From NCBI RefSeq assembly GCF_008831285.2, contig NW_022204791.1, positions 1 through 36,388 of the forward strand: a stretch of 36,388 nucleotides of DNA, in the 5' to 3' direction. The notes under the pieces are model-generated. The model worked only from the letters and a program-made list of their open reading frames with translations. It had not been told where the DNA came from and did no database searches. The position numbers and the translations under genes were made by a program. The first letter of the stretch is position 1. The number at the start of each line of letters is the position of its first letter. Below, piece after piece: positions 20,831 to 33,119 of the stretch. Source of the DNA: Nymphaea colorata. Lineage: Eukaryota; Streptophyta; Magnoliopsida; Nymphaeales; Nymphaeaceae.

Positions 20831-23398
20831 TGTCACGACCCAATTTTTGACACCAAAAATTTTCTTTCATTTATATAATATAGCGGAAGCAATATTGAGT
20901 CATGACCAGAACAGAAGACATTGTTTTATTTCAATAATAAAATACTGGACCCAAACAAAAATAACCACAAATCCCCAAAACCGATGCAGTGCCCAGAATG
21001 CCAATGCCCGTCCATCACAAGACTGAGGTCGTCGCTCCAAAGCCAAAATCTATCAAGGACTACCTGTAGATAGAAAGAAGGGTCAGAATTCCTCTGAGTA
21101 TGAGAAAATCCAGCCATGTGTGGAACATGGCCCATCAAAATAACATCTGGTTTTTGTAAAACAAATATCTTCAAATCTTAACACATATTAGAGTAACGTC
21201 ACATGTTCAGCAACAAAACGAGGTGTGCACAACCTCCCAAAATTTCGTAGGCTTCCAACCGTGGTCCTCTGACAATGTCAAGGTCATCGTGCCGAGCAAC
21301 AGAAATCCCCGTGGGCACTCACGGGCAGAACAGAACATCTCTTCACCAGGCGATCCAACGGATCGAGGGCACCTGAAGTGAAGCCTCCTGAGATATCCCA
21401 GATCGCCGCTGCAGCAGCATGGTCTCTCTAGGAACCCGGGTGGAGAGACCAGGAGTCTCGCTCCCAAACAGAAACAGAACAGAATCCCGGGCCCTTGTGC
21501 CGCCCAATACCCTGTGGGCCCTCCAGTACAGCCAGAGGAGCGTGCATCAACAGTGAGCTCAGACGCACCACTACCTCCCGGGACGAAACCGATCACTGGG
21601 CAAAACAGAAAGCTCGCACTCGCATAAACCATTGCACAAAGTCCACGTTTCGCCTTCGAATTTCAAAAGTGAGGTTTTACCAATGCTAGACATCGTCTAG
21701 TACCTCTCACAGAAACCGTCCGCCCTCAGGCTCGGTTTTGCAAACAGAATAATTCAGCTATTTTAAATCATAACTTAATAGCAATAGAGCAAAACTCATC
21801 GCATTTCTAAATCTCGATTAGCAATATTATAACGAAACAATAAAATTTATATTTAAAATTCTCAAACGTGACTTTCCTCCTCTAATGGTTCTAAAGTTAA
21901 TTTCAGAACCATATTTCTGAAATTTTAAACACCACAATGAGCATCAAAAAGTAATATAACATATCATTTCGTTTTAAATTTATAAAACCTCCTTTTGGAA
22001 ATTTCAAGAATCCGGAGGGTACCAAATCGCAATTTCATATTAAAAATCTGGTTCTTATTGAAAATCACTTTCGCAAGCCTCTTTTTGAAGAGGTTTTTAG
22101 CAAAAATGATGCGGCATGAACATTTACAAATTTTAACAGCTTATCCATAAATTTTTGCTAATTAGTGGACCCGTTTTGAAAATTTTCAAACTTAATATAA
22201 AAACACCCGAACGCTCGTTTCCCTTATTTTTTTGCCCTCGTTTTCTCTCTCCTCACGAGTGCTCCTCTTCCTCGTCTTCTCACGGGCTGCTCCTTCCCTC
22301 TCTCGTTCAACTGCCTGTGGAGTCTCCTTCTGTCTTCAAAGAAAACGAAACCAGAGAGGGAGAAAGAAAGCAGAGCTTCCTTCCTGCGTTTGGGTCTACC
22401 ACACCGCTGCCCACCGTCCGACCGACGGTGGAACTTCCACGGTTCTTCCACCACCCAAAACCAGAAAGGGAAAGAGAGCTTCGTTCCTGCATTTGGGTTT
22501 CTCACGCCGCCAAGCCACCGACGGACCACGCCTTCAGCCGCCGCCGCCTGCTCTGCTGCTACCGTTTTTCATCTCTGCCTTGCGACGTGGAGGAACCGAC
22601 AGGGAAGGAGGGACGACGGGAGGGTTACTGTTTTCCCCCCAAATCGCCTCCGCTGCAAATCTCCCTGTATTCCTTTCTCCCAGAGCTCTCCAGCAAACAG
22701 GAAGATTGAAAAAAATGGCGAACGCTGCTGTCGATGCCCGTGACAGAAACAAGGAAGTCTACGACTTCGATTCTCACGGGAGAGGATGACCGAACAGGGG
22801 TTTTTCATCTAACCTGAGAGTTCGGAAATATGGCCGAACCTCATGGTATTGCTCTAATCACCCCCTTATTCGTTTTCATTATTATTGCATATGTATGTAC
22901 GTTTTTGCACACATGTAGTTACGTTTCATGCTTGCATATGCGCATGGATGTAAATCAATAATAGACAAAACTAAGAGCATGAGTATCATTCCAACATACG
23001 ACACTTCACAAATCGATTCTTATTTAGGCGTAAGAACACATAGATCTACCATTAAGACATGCGTATAAGTGTATCTATTCCCCAAACATCCAACAGAAAA
23101 TAGCAGGCTACATGATCCATTCAAAGCTGAACATCCCCATACCTCTGAAAATCTTGGCAGCAACTTCTGCTTCTGATTCCTTTCCAGCAGCCACAAGCCT
23201 CTACTCCAACCAGAGGGCAAGAAGAAGGACATTATGTTCTCTCTCTCTTTCTATCGTTGATTCTTTTCCTCTAAGAAAGCAGTTAATAAGTGGTTAGTTG
23301 TCATCAAATGTGATTAGATCAGCTCTTATCTTTATCTTTTTCCACATTTGTCTCCATTTGATAAACTTGGCAGTTTTAAAGAAAACGTGGGTCTTACA
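20831..23398 (-). repeat. 5' LTR of the retrotransposon (promoter-bearing copy)
   Basis: This 2568-bp LTR begins (plus strand) TGTCACGACC and ends GGGTCTTACA. It should drive element transcription leftward. It matches the 3' LTR except for about 20 substitutions and one extra base in CCGCCGCCG near 22540. It contains the same hairpins (21308-21325, 21351-21365, 21421-21450, 22411-22431). One difference creates ATGGCG in an A-rich context at 22715-22720 on the plus strand, where the 3' LTR has AAGGCG. Confidence 0.96.
22196..22203 (+). promoter_or_regulatory. Candidate antisense TATA box in the 5' LTR
   Basis: Same TATAAAAA and following CT-rich tract as at 14861. From this LTR, plus-strand transcription would leave the element and enter the satellite at 23399. 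The call rests on layout only. Confidence 0.3.
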
Positions 23399-23403
23399 CA
23401 AAC
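23399..23403. repeat. Target-site duplication, right copy (CAAAC)
   Basis: CAAAC follows the LTR terminus GTCTTACA and leads straight into TACAAGGAATC, the expected continuation of the satellite. Confidence 0.96.
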
Positions 23404-25445
23404 TACAAGGAATCAAACTAAACTAATCTATAGGTCTCCTTTACATCCATATAAACTTGTGAGTTTTTATAGTTTAAATCATTGATCATAGATGTCATAA
23501 CGAGTGAAACACATTAGGTTAATTATAAGACACCAAATGAATCACTCAAATCTCATTTATTTTCACACAAACTAGTGATTTGAATTCACTTAATCTAGCA
23601 ATATGGATGTAACAACAAGTTAAGCACATTCAATTAAGTATGTGTGATCAATTGAATCACTTAAATCGCACTTGTATTGATACGAACTTGTGATTTCAAT
23701 CACTTAGTTCGTGCACTATAGTTGTAACAATAAATTCAACTCATCGGACTAACTACACGCGTTTGTATCCACATGAACATGTGATTTCAATCATCTAAGT
23801 CATTCATTATATATGTATTCCAAAGGAACTTCTGGTATCAAAGCCACTAGGTCATTCTATACGTAAGTAAGAAATGGTCACACACATTCAATTAAATACA
23901 AGTGATCAATTATATGTAATAACAAGTAAAAATGAATCACTTAATCTCTCAATTAAATATAAGTGATCAAATATATGTAATAACAAGTGAAACACATTAG
24001 GTTACTTACAAGACACCAAATGAATCACTCCAATATCATACATTTTCATACAAAACTATGTTTTTAATCTACTAAATCATTTCATATAGACGTAACAACA
24101 AGTTAAGCACATTCAATTACATATGTGTGACAAAATGAATCACTTAAATACCACTCGTATTGATACGAACTTGTGATTTCAATTCCTTACATCGATCACC
24201 ATAGATGTAAGAACTAGTTCAACTTATTGAACTAACTACAATAGATCAAACTAATGCATAGGTCCCCTTTATATCCATACAAGCTTGTAAGTTTTAAACA
24301 TTTAAATCATTGATCAAAGATGTAATAACAAGTGAAACACAATATGTTAACTACAAGACACCAAATGAATCACTCGAATCTCATTCATTTCACACAAACT
24401 TGTGATTTCAATCCACTAAATCATTTATTATAGACGTAACAACAAGTTAAACACATTCAATTAAGTATGCATGATTATATGAATCACTTAAATCTCACTT
24501 GTATTTGTACGAACATGTGATTTTAATCCTTTAGAACGTTCCCTATAGATGTAACAACAAATTCAACTCATCGGACTAACTACACGTGTACAAATATAGC
24601 AACTTCAACCATTTGTATCCATATAAACTAGTGATTTCAACCATTTGAATCATTCATTATAGATGTAATAACAAGTAAAAACATTAGATTAAATATAAGG
24701 GACCAATATAGTGACTTGACTCTCATTCATTTCCAAACGGACTTCTTTTTCAAGCCACTAAGTCTTTCTATACGTTGTAACAAATGGCTACGCACATTCA
24801 ATTAAACATAAGTTGTCAAATGTATGTAAGAACAAGTAAAAATGAATCACATAATCTCTCGATTAAACATAAGTGATCAAATGTATGTAATAACAAGTGA
24901 AACACATTAAGTTACCTGTATGACACCAAATGAATCACTCGAATCTCATTCATTTTCATATAAACCTATGATTTCAATTGACTAAATCATTTAATATAAA
25001 CGTAACAAAAGTTAAGTACATTCAATTAAATATGCGTGATCAATTGAATCACTTAAATCCCACTCGAATTGATGTGAACTTGTGCATCGATCACAATAGA
25101 TGTAACAACATGTTCAACTTATCGTACAAACTATAAATGATCAAACTAATGCATAGGCCTCCTTTATATCCATATAAACTTGTGAGTTTTAATTATTTAA
25201 ATCATCGATCATGGATGTAATAACATGTGAAACACGTTAGGTTAACTATAAGACACCAAATAAATCACTCGAATCACATTCATTTTCATACAAACTTGTG
25301 ATTTCAGTTCACTTAATCAAGCAACATGGATGTAACAATAAGTTAAGCACATTCAATTAAGTATGTGTGATCATTTGAATCACTTAAATTGCACTTGTAT
25401 TGATACGAACTTGTAATTTCAATCCTTTAGATCGTGCACTATAGT

Positions 25446-25492
25446 CGTACCAATACGAGTCAGATTTAAGTGATTCATATGATCACGCATAC
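25446..25492 (-). repeat. Long inverted satellite module, copy 6 (truncated remnant)
   Basis: Only the first 47 bp remain (GTACCAATACGAGTCAG to GATCACGCATAC). The array then resumes in forward orientation with TTGTGATTTCGATC. Confidence 0.72.
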
Positions 25493-26156
25493 TTGTGATT
25501 TCGATCTACTAAATCATTTAATATAGATGTAACAACTAGTTAAACACATTCAATTAAGCATGCATGATCATATGAATCATTTAAATCTCACTTGTATTGG
25601 TACGAACGCGTGATTTCAATCCTTTAAATCGTTCACTACTGATGTAACAACAAATTCAACTCATCGGACTAATTACACGCATTCAAAGTAATGCATAGAT
25701 CCCATTTGTATCCATATGAACTTGTGATTTCAATCATTTGAATCATTCATTATAGATGTAATAACAAGTGAAATACACTAGATTAACTGTAAGGGACCAA
25801 CTTAATGACCTGACTCTCATTCATTTCCAAACGAACTTCTTATTTCAAGCCACTATGTCATTTTGTACGTATGTAACAAATGGCTACGCACACTCAATTA
25901 AATATATTGATCAAATATATGTAATAACAAGTGAAAATTAAACATTTAATCTCTCAATTAAATATATGTGATCAAATATATGTAATAACAAGTGAAACAT
26001 AATAGGTTACCTACAAGACACCAAATGAATCACTCAAATCTCATTCATTTCCATACAAACCTATGATTTCAACATACTAAATCATTTAATATAGACATAA
26101 CAACAAATTAAGCACATTCAATTAAGTATGCGTGATCAAATGAATCACTTAAATCT

Positions 26157-26208
26157 CACTCGTATTGAGACGAGTGATTTAGTGTGCGTATGGATACAAA
26201 TGAATGAG
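26157..26208 (-). repeat. Short inverted satellite module, copy 5
   Basis: Stem arms at 26157-26163 and 26170-26176; the same arrangement as the other intact copies. Confidence 0.75.
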
Positions 26209-28251
26209 ATGTAACAACATGTTCAACTTATTGAACAAACTACAAGGGATCAAACTAAACTAATCCATAGGTCTCCTTTACATCCATATAAACTTGTGAG
26301 TTTTTATCGTTTAAATCGTTGATCATAGATGTCATAATGAGTGAAACACATTAGGTTAATTATAAGACACCTAATGAATCACTCAAATCTCATTTATTTT
26401 CACACAAACTTGTGATTTGAATTCACTTAATCTAGCAATATGGATGTAACAACAAGTTAAGCACATTCAATTAAGTATGTGTGATCATTTGAATCACTTA
26501 AATTGCACTTGTATTGATACGAACGTGTGATTTCAATCATTTAGATCATGCACTATAGTTGTAACAATAAATTCAACTCATCGGACTAACGACACGCGTT
26601 TGTATCCACATGAACATGTGATTTCAATCATTTAAATCATTCATTATATATGTATTCCAAACGAACTTCTGGTATCAAAGCCACTAGGTCATTCTATAGA
26701 TAAGTAAGAAATGGTCACGCACATTCAATTAAATACAAATGATCAATTATATGTAATAACAAGTGAAAATCAATCACTTAATCTCTCAATTAAATATAAG
26801 TGATCAAATATATGTAATAACAAGTGAAACACATTAGGTTACTTAAAAGATACCAAATGAATCACTCCAATATCATTCATTTTCGTACAAACCTATGATT
26901 TTAATCTACTAAATCATTTAATATAGACGTAACAACAAGTTAAGCACATTCAATTACGTATGTGTGATAAAATGAATCACTTAAATCCCACTCGTATTGA
27001 TACGAACTTGTGATTTCAATTCTTACATCGATCACCATAGATGTAAGAACTAGTTCAACTTATTGAACTAACTACAAGGGTCAAACTAATGCATTGGTCT
27101 CCTTTATATCCATACAAACTTGTAAGTTTTAATCATTTACACAATAGGTTAACTACAAGACACCAAATGAATCACTCGAATCTCATTCATTTTCGCACAA
27201 ACTTGTGATTTCAATCTACTAAATCATTTATTATAGACATAACAACAAGTTAAACGCATTCAATTAAGTATGAATGATTATATGAATCACTTAAATCTCA
27301 CTTGTATTCGTACGAACATGTGATTTCAATCCTTTAGAACGTTCCCTATAGATGTAACAACAAATTCAACTCATCGGACTAACTACACGTGTACAAATAT
27401 AGTGACTTCAACCATTTGTATCCATATAAACTTGTAATTTCAAGACTTTAAATCATTCATTATAGATGTAATAACAAGTGAAATACATTAGATTAACTAT
27501 AGGGGACCAATATAGTGACTTGACTCTCATTCATTTCCAAACGGACTTCTTTTTCAAGCCACTAAGTCATTCTATACGTATGTAACAAATGGTTACGCAC
27601 ATTCAATTAAATATAAGTTATCAAATGTATGTAAGAACAAGTAAAAATGAATCACATAATCTCTCGATTAAACATAAGTGATCAAATGTATGTAATAACA
27701 AGTGAAACACGTTAAGTTACTTGTAAGACACCAAATGAATCACTCGAATCTCATTCATTTTCATATAAACCTATGATTTGAATTTACTAAATCATTTAAT
27801 ATAAACGTAACAACAAGTTAAGTACATTCAATTAAATATGCGTGATCAATTGAATCACTTAAATCCCACTCGTATTGATGTGAACTTGTGCATCGATCAC
27901 TATAGATGTAACAACATGTTCAACTTATCGTACAAACTAGAAAGGATCAAACTAATGCATATGTCTCCTTTATATCCATATAAACTTGTGAGTTTTAATT
28001 GTTTAAATCATTGATCATGGATGTAATAGCATGTGAAACACGTTAGGTTGACTATAAGACACCAAATGAATCACTCGAATCTCTTTCATTTTCATACAAA
28101 CTTGTGATTTTAGTTCACTTAATCAAGCAACATGGATGTAACAATAAGTTAAGCACATTCAACTAAGTATGTGTGATCATTTGAATCACTTAAATCGCAC
28201 TTGTATTGATACGAACTTGTAATTTTAATCCTTTAGATCGTGCACTATAGT

Positions 28252-28433
28252 CGTACTAATACGAGTCAGATTTAAGTGATTCATATGATCACGCATACCT
28301 TATTGATTGCACTTCACTTATAGTTATATCCATGTTAAATGATTTAGTACATTGAAATCACAGGCTTGCGTGAAAATGAATGAGATTTGAGTGATTCATT
28401 TGGTGCCCTATTGTTAACCTAATTCACTTGTTA
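28252..28433 (-). repeat. Long inverted satellite module, copy 7
   Basis: Complete 182-bp reversed module with the same boundaries as the copy at 12389. Confidence 0.82.
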
Positions 28434-28718
28434 AGCACATTCAATTAAATTACAAGTGAAACACATTAGGTTAACTATATGACACCAAATGAATCACTTG
28501 TTAAGGACATCCGTATTAAGAATCATTATAAATGTAACAACTAGTGAAATACATTAGGTAAATCATAAGACACCAAATGAATCACTCGAGTCTCATTCGT
28601 TTTCATATAAACTTATGATTTCGATCTACTAAATCATTTAATATAGATGTAACAACAAGTTAAACACATTCAATTAAGCATGCATGATCATATGAATCAT
28701 TTAAACCTCACTTGTATT

Positions 28719-31559
28719 GGTACGAACGCGTGATTTCAATCATTTAGATCGTTCACTATAGATGTAACAACAAATTCAACTCATCGGACTAATTACACGC
28801 ATTCAAAGTAATGCATAGATCCCATTTGTATCCATATGAACTTGCAATTTCAATCATTTAAATCATTCATTATAGATGTAATAACAAGTGAAATACACTA
28901 GATTAACTGTAAGGGACCAACTCAATCACCTGACTCTCGTTCATTTCCAAACGAACTTCTTATTTCAAGCCACTAAGTCATTCTATACGTATGTAACAAA
29001 TGGCTGCGCATGGATACAAATGAATGAGATGTAACAAAATGTTCAACTTGTTGAACAAACTACAAGGGATCAAACTAAACTAATCCATAGGTCTCCTTTA
29101 CATGCATATAAACTTGTGAGTTTTTATCGTTTAAATCGTTGATCATAGATGTCATAACGAGTGAAACACATTAGGTTAATTATAAGACACCAAATGAATC
29201 ACTCAAATCTCATTTATTTCACACAAACTTGTGATTTGAATTCACTAATCTAGCAATATGGATGTAACAACAAGTTAAGCACATTCAATTAAGTATGTGT
29301 GATCATTTGAATCACTTAAATCGCACTTGTATTGATACGAACTTGTGATTTCAATCATTTAGATCGTGCACTATAGTTGTACAATAAATTCAACTCATCG
29401 GACTAACTACACGCGTTTGTATCCACATGAACATGTGATTTCAATCATTTAAATCATTCATTATATATGTATTCCAAACGAACTTCTGGTATCAAAGCCA
29501 CTAGGTCATTCTATACGTAAGTAAGAAATGGTCACGCACATTCAATTAAATACAAGTGATCAATTATATGTAATAACAAGTGAAAATCAATCACTTAATT
29601 CTCAATTAAATATAAGTGATCAAATATATGTAATAACAAGTGAAACACATTAGGTTACTTACAAGACACCAAATGAATCACTCCAATATCATTCATTTTC
29701 ATACAAACTATGATTTTAATCTACTAAATCATTTAATATAGACGTAACAACAAGTTAAGCACATTCAATTACGTATGTGTGATAAAATGAATCACTTAAA
29801 TCCCACTCGTATTGATACGAACTTGTGATTTCAATTCCTTACATCGATCACCATAGATGTAAGAACTAGTTCAACTTATTGAACTAATTACAAGGGATCA
29901 AACTAATGCATAGGTCTCCTTTATATCCATACAAACTTGTAAGTTTTAATCATTTGAATCATTGATCAAAGATGTAATAACAAGTGAAACACAATAGGTT
30001 AACACAAGACACCAAATGAATCACTCGAATCTCATTCATTTTCGCACAAACTTGTGATTTCAATCTACTAAATCATTTATTATAGACGTAACAACAAGTT
30101 AAACACATTCAATTAAGTGTGCATGATTATGAATCACTTAAATCTCACTTGTATTCGTACGAACATGTGATTTCAATCCTTTAGAACCTTCCTATAGATG
30201 TAACAACAAATTCAACTCATCGGACTAACTACACGTGTACAAATATAGTGACTTCAACCATTTGTATCCATATAAACTTGTGATTTCAACCATTTAAATC
30301 ATTCATTATAGATGTATAACAAGTGAAATACATTAGATTAACTATAAGGGACCAATATAGTGACTTGACTCTCATTCATTTCCAAACGGACTTCTTTTTT
30401 CAAGCCACTAAGTCATTCTATACGTATGTAACAAATGGTTACGCACATTCAATTAAATATAAGTTATCAAATGTATGTAAGAACAAGTAAAAATGAATCA
30501 CATATCTCTCGATTAAACATAAGTGATCAAATGTATGTAATAACAAGTGAAACACATTAAGTTACCTGTAAGACACCAAATGAATCACTCGAATCCCATT
30601 CATTTTCATATAAACCTATGATTTGAATTTACTAAATCATTTAATATAAACGTAACAACAAGTTAAGTACATTCAATTAAATATGCGTGATCAATTGAAT
30701 CACTTAAATCTCACTCGTATTGATGTGAACTTGTGCATCGATCACTATAGATGTAACAACATGTTCAACTTATCGTACAAACTAGAAAGGATCAAACTAA
30801 TGCATAGGTCTCCTTTATATCCATATAAACTTGTGAGTTTTAATTATTTAAATCATTGATCATGGATGTAATAACATGTGAAACACGTTAGGTTAACTAT
30901 AAGACACCAAATGAATCACTCGAATCACATTCATTTTCATACAAACTTGTGATTTCAGTTCACTTAATCAAGCAACATGGATGTAACAATAAGTTAAGCA
31001 CATTTAATTAAGTATGTGTGATCATTTGAATCACTTAAATCGCACTTGTATTGATACGAACTTGTATTTCAATCCTTTAGATCGTGACTATAGTCGTACC
31101 AATACGAGTCGATTTAAGTGATTCATATGATCACGCATACTTTATTGAATGTACTTGACTTATTGTTATATCCATGTTAAATGATTTAGTAGATTGAAAT
31201 CACAGGCTTGAATGAAAATGAATGAGATTTGAGTGATTCATTTGGTGCCCTATTGTTAACCTAATTCACTTGTTAAGCTCATTCAATTAAATACAAGTGA
31301 AACACATTAGCTTAACTATATGATACCAAATGAATTACTTGTTAAGCACATCCGTATTAAGAATCATTATAAATGGAACAACTAGTGAAACACATTAGGT
31401 AAACCATAAGACACCAAATGAATCACTCGAATCTCATTCATTTTCATACAAACTTGTGATTTCGATCTACTAAATCATTTAATATAGATGTAACAACAAG
31501 TTAAACACATTCAATTAAGCATGCATGATCATATGAATCATTTAAATCTCACTTGTATT
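28719..31559. repeat. Higher-order repeat unit h (2841 bp, one deletion)
   Basis: The order is canonical, but at about 29008 the sequence jumps from ACAAATGGCTGCGCA into the tail of the short inverted module (TGGATACAAATGAATGAG), removing about 275 bp and the hairpin itself. Single-base deletions are frequent in 29200-31130 compared with sister copies. Confidence 0.82.
31095..31274 (-). repeat. Long inverted satellite module, copy 8
   Basis: Complete reversed module with one or two single-base deletions (CGAGTCGATTT for CGAGTCAGATTT). Confidence 0.82.
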
Positions 31560-32512
31560 GGTACGAACGCGTGATTTCAATCCTTTAGATCGTTCACTAT
31601 AGATGTAACAACAAATTCAACTCATCGGACTAATTACACGCATTCAAAGTAATGCATAGATCCCATTTGTATCCATATGAACTTGCGATTTCAATCATTC
31701 AAATCATTCATTATAGATGTAATGACAAGTGAAATACCTCAGGATCAAACTAATGCATAGGTCTCCTTTATATCCATATAAACTTGTGAGTTTAATTATT
31801 TAAATCATTGATCATGGATGTAATAACATGTGAAACACGTTAGGTTAACCTTAACACACCAAATGAATCATTCAAATCAGATTCATTTTCATACAAACTT
31901 GTCATTTCAGTTCACTTAATCAAGCAACATGGATGTAACAATAAGTTAAGCACATTCAATTAAGTATGTGTGATCATTTGAATCACTTAAATCACACTTG
32001 TATTGATACAAACTTGTAATTTCAATCTTTAGATCGTGCACTATAGTCGTATCAATACGAGTCAGATTTAAGTGATTCATATGATCACGCATACTTTATT
32101 GAATGTACTTGACTTATTGTTATATCCATGTTAAATGATTTAGTAGATTGAAATCACAGGCTTGAATGAAAATGAATGAGATTTGAGTGATTCATTTGGT
32201 GCCCTATTGTTAACCTAATTCACTTGTTAAGCACATTCAATTAAATTAAAGTGAAACACATTAGGTTAACTATACGACACCAAATGAATCACTTGTTAAG
32301 GACATCCGTATTAAGAATCATTATAAATGTAAAACTAGTGAAACACATTATGTAAACCATAAGACACCAAATGAATCACTCGAATCTCATTCATTTTCAT
32401 ACAAACTTGTGATTTCGATCTAATAAATCATTTAATATGGATGTAACAACAAGTTAAACACATTCAATTAAGCATGCATGATCATATGAATCATTTAAAT
32501 CTCACTTGTATT
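31560..32512. repeat. Higher-order repeat unit i (953 bp, about two thirds deleted)
   Basis: After about 178 bp of normal start sequence the repeat jumps near 31738 to the segment ATCAAACTAATGCATAGGTC, which in full units lies about 2.3 kb into the unit. It then continues normally through the long inverted module (32048-32229). About 2.16 kb are missing, the largest loss in this window. Confidence 0.83.
32048..32229 (-). repeat. Long inverted satellite module, copy 9
   Basis: Complete reversed module, kept even though most of the host unit (31560-32512) is deleted. Confidence 0.82.
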
Positions 32513-33067
32513 GTACGAACGCGGATTTCAATCCTTTAGATGTTCACTACAGATGTAACAACAAATTCAACTCATCGTACTAATTACACGCATTCAAAGT
32601 AATGCATAGATCCCATTTGTATCCATATGAACTTGCGATTTCAATCATTTAAATCATTCATTATAGATGTAATAACAAGTGAAATACACTAGATTAACTG
32701 TAAGGGAACAACTTAATGACCTGACTCTCATTCATTTCCAAACGAACTTCTTATTTCAAACCACTAAGTCATTTTATACGTATGTAACAAATGGCTACGC
32801 ACACTCAATTAAATATATTGATCAAATATATGTAATAACAAGTGAAAATGAATCATTTAATCTCTCAATTAAATATATGTGATCAAATATATGTAATAAC
32901 AAGTGAAACATATTAGGTTACCTACAAGTCACCAAATGAATCACTCAAATCTCATTCATTTCCATACAAACCTATGATTTCAATATACTAAATCATTTAA
33001 TATAGACGTAACAACAAGTTAAGCACATTCAATTAAGTATGCGTGATCAAATGAATCACTTAAATCT

Positions 33068-33119
33068 CACTCGTATTGAGACGAGTGATTTAGTGTGCGT
33101 ATGGATACAAATGAATGAG
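33068..33119 (-). repeat. Short inverted satellite module, copy 6
   Basis: Stem arms at 33068-33074 and 33081-33087 with a reversed tail. A seventh copy survives only as its tail at about 29009-29026. Confidence 0.75.

Larger units (their letters stand above)
13496..23398 (-). mobile_element. Complete Ty3/gypsy chromovirus LTR retrotransposon (probably Tekay/Del clade)
   Basis: The element is 9903 bp and all structural parts are visible: two near-identical LTRs of 2567 and 2568 bp, a tRNA-iMet primer-binding site, gag-pol, a polypurine tract, TG...CA termini and a 5-bp target-site duplication. Domain order protease, reverse transcriptase, RNase H, integrase is the Ty3/gypsy order, and a chromodomain at the C-terminus makes it a chromovirus. 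Long LTRs, the iMet primer site and a chromodomain without the first aromatic-cage residue fit Tekay/Del; the clade call is inference from memory of family traits. A hand alignment of the LTRs gives about 20 substitutions (14 transitions, 6 transversions) and one 1-nt indel. A single stop codon in gag is the only coding defect I see, so this copy could not make full gag-pol without readthrough but could be mobilised by intact relatives. Confidence 0.96.
12856..25598. repeat. Higher-order repeat unit f, split by the retrotransposon (2835 bp of satellite)
   Basis: The unit begins at 12856, contains the short inverted module (13412-13463), is interrupted at 13496 and resumes at 23399. Removing the element and one CAAAC restores the satellite reading ...GAACAAACTACAAGG..., as in the uninterrupted copy near 8125-8145. 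The right part contains the landmarks near 23818, 24584 and 25083. The long inverted module is cut short at about 25492, with about 310 bp lost. Confidence 0.86.
25599..28718. repeat. Higher-order repeat unit g (3120 bp, full)
   Basis: All landmarks are in order: short inverted module 26157-26208, AACTTCTGGTATCAAAGCC near 26656, ACGTGTACAAATATAG near 27387, GTGCATCGATCACTAT near 27888, long inverted module 28252-28433. A small private loss sits near 27138. The part 26160-27135 is the near-twin of 8050-9040. Confidence 0.85.
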
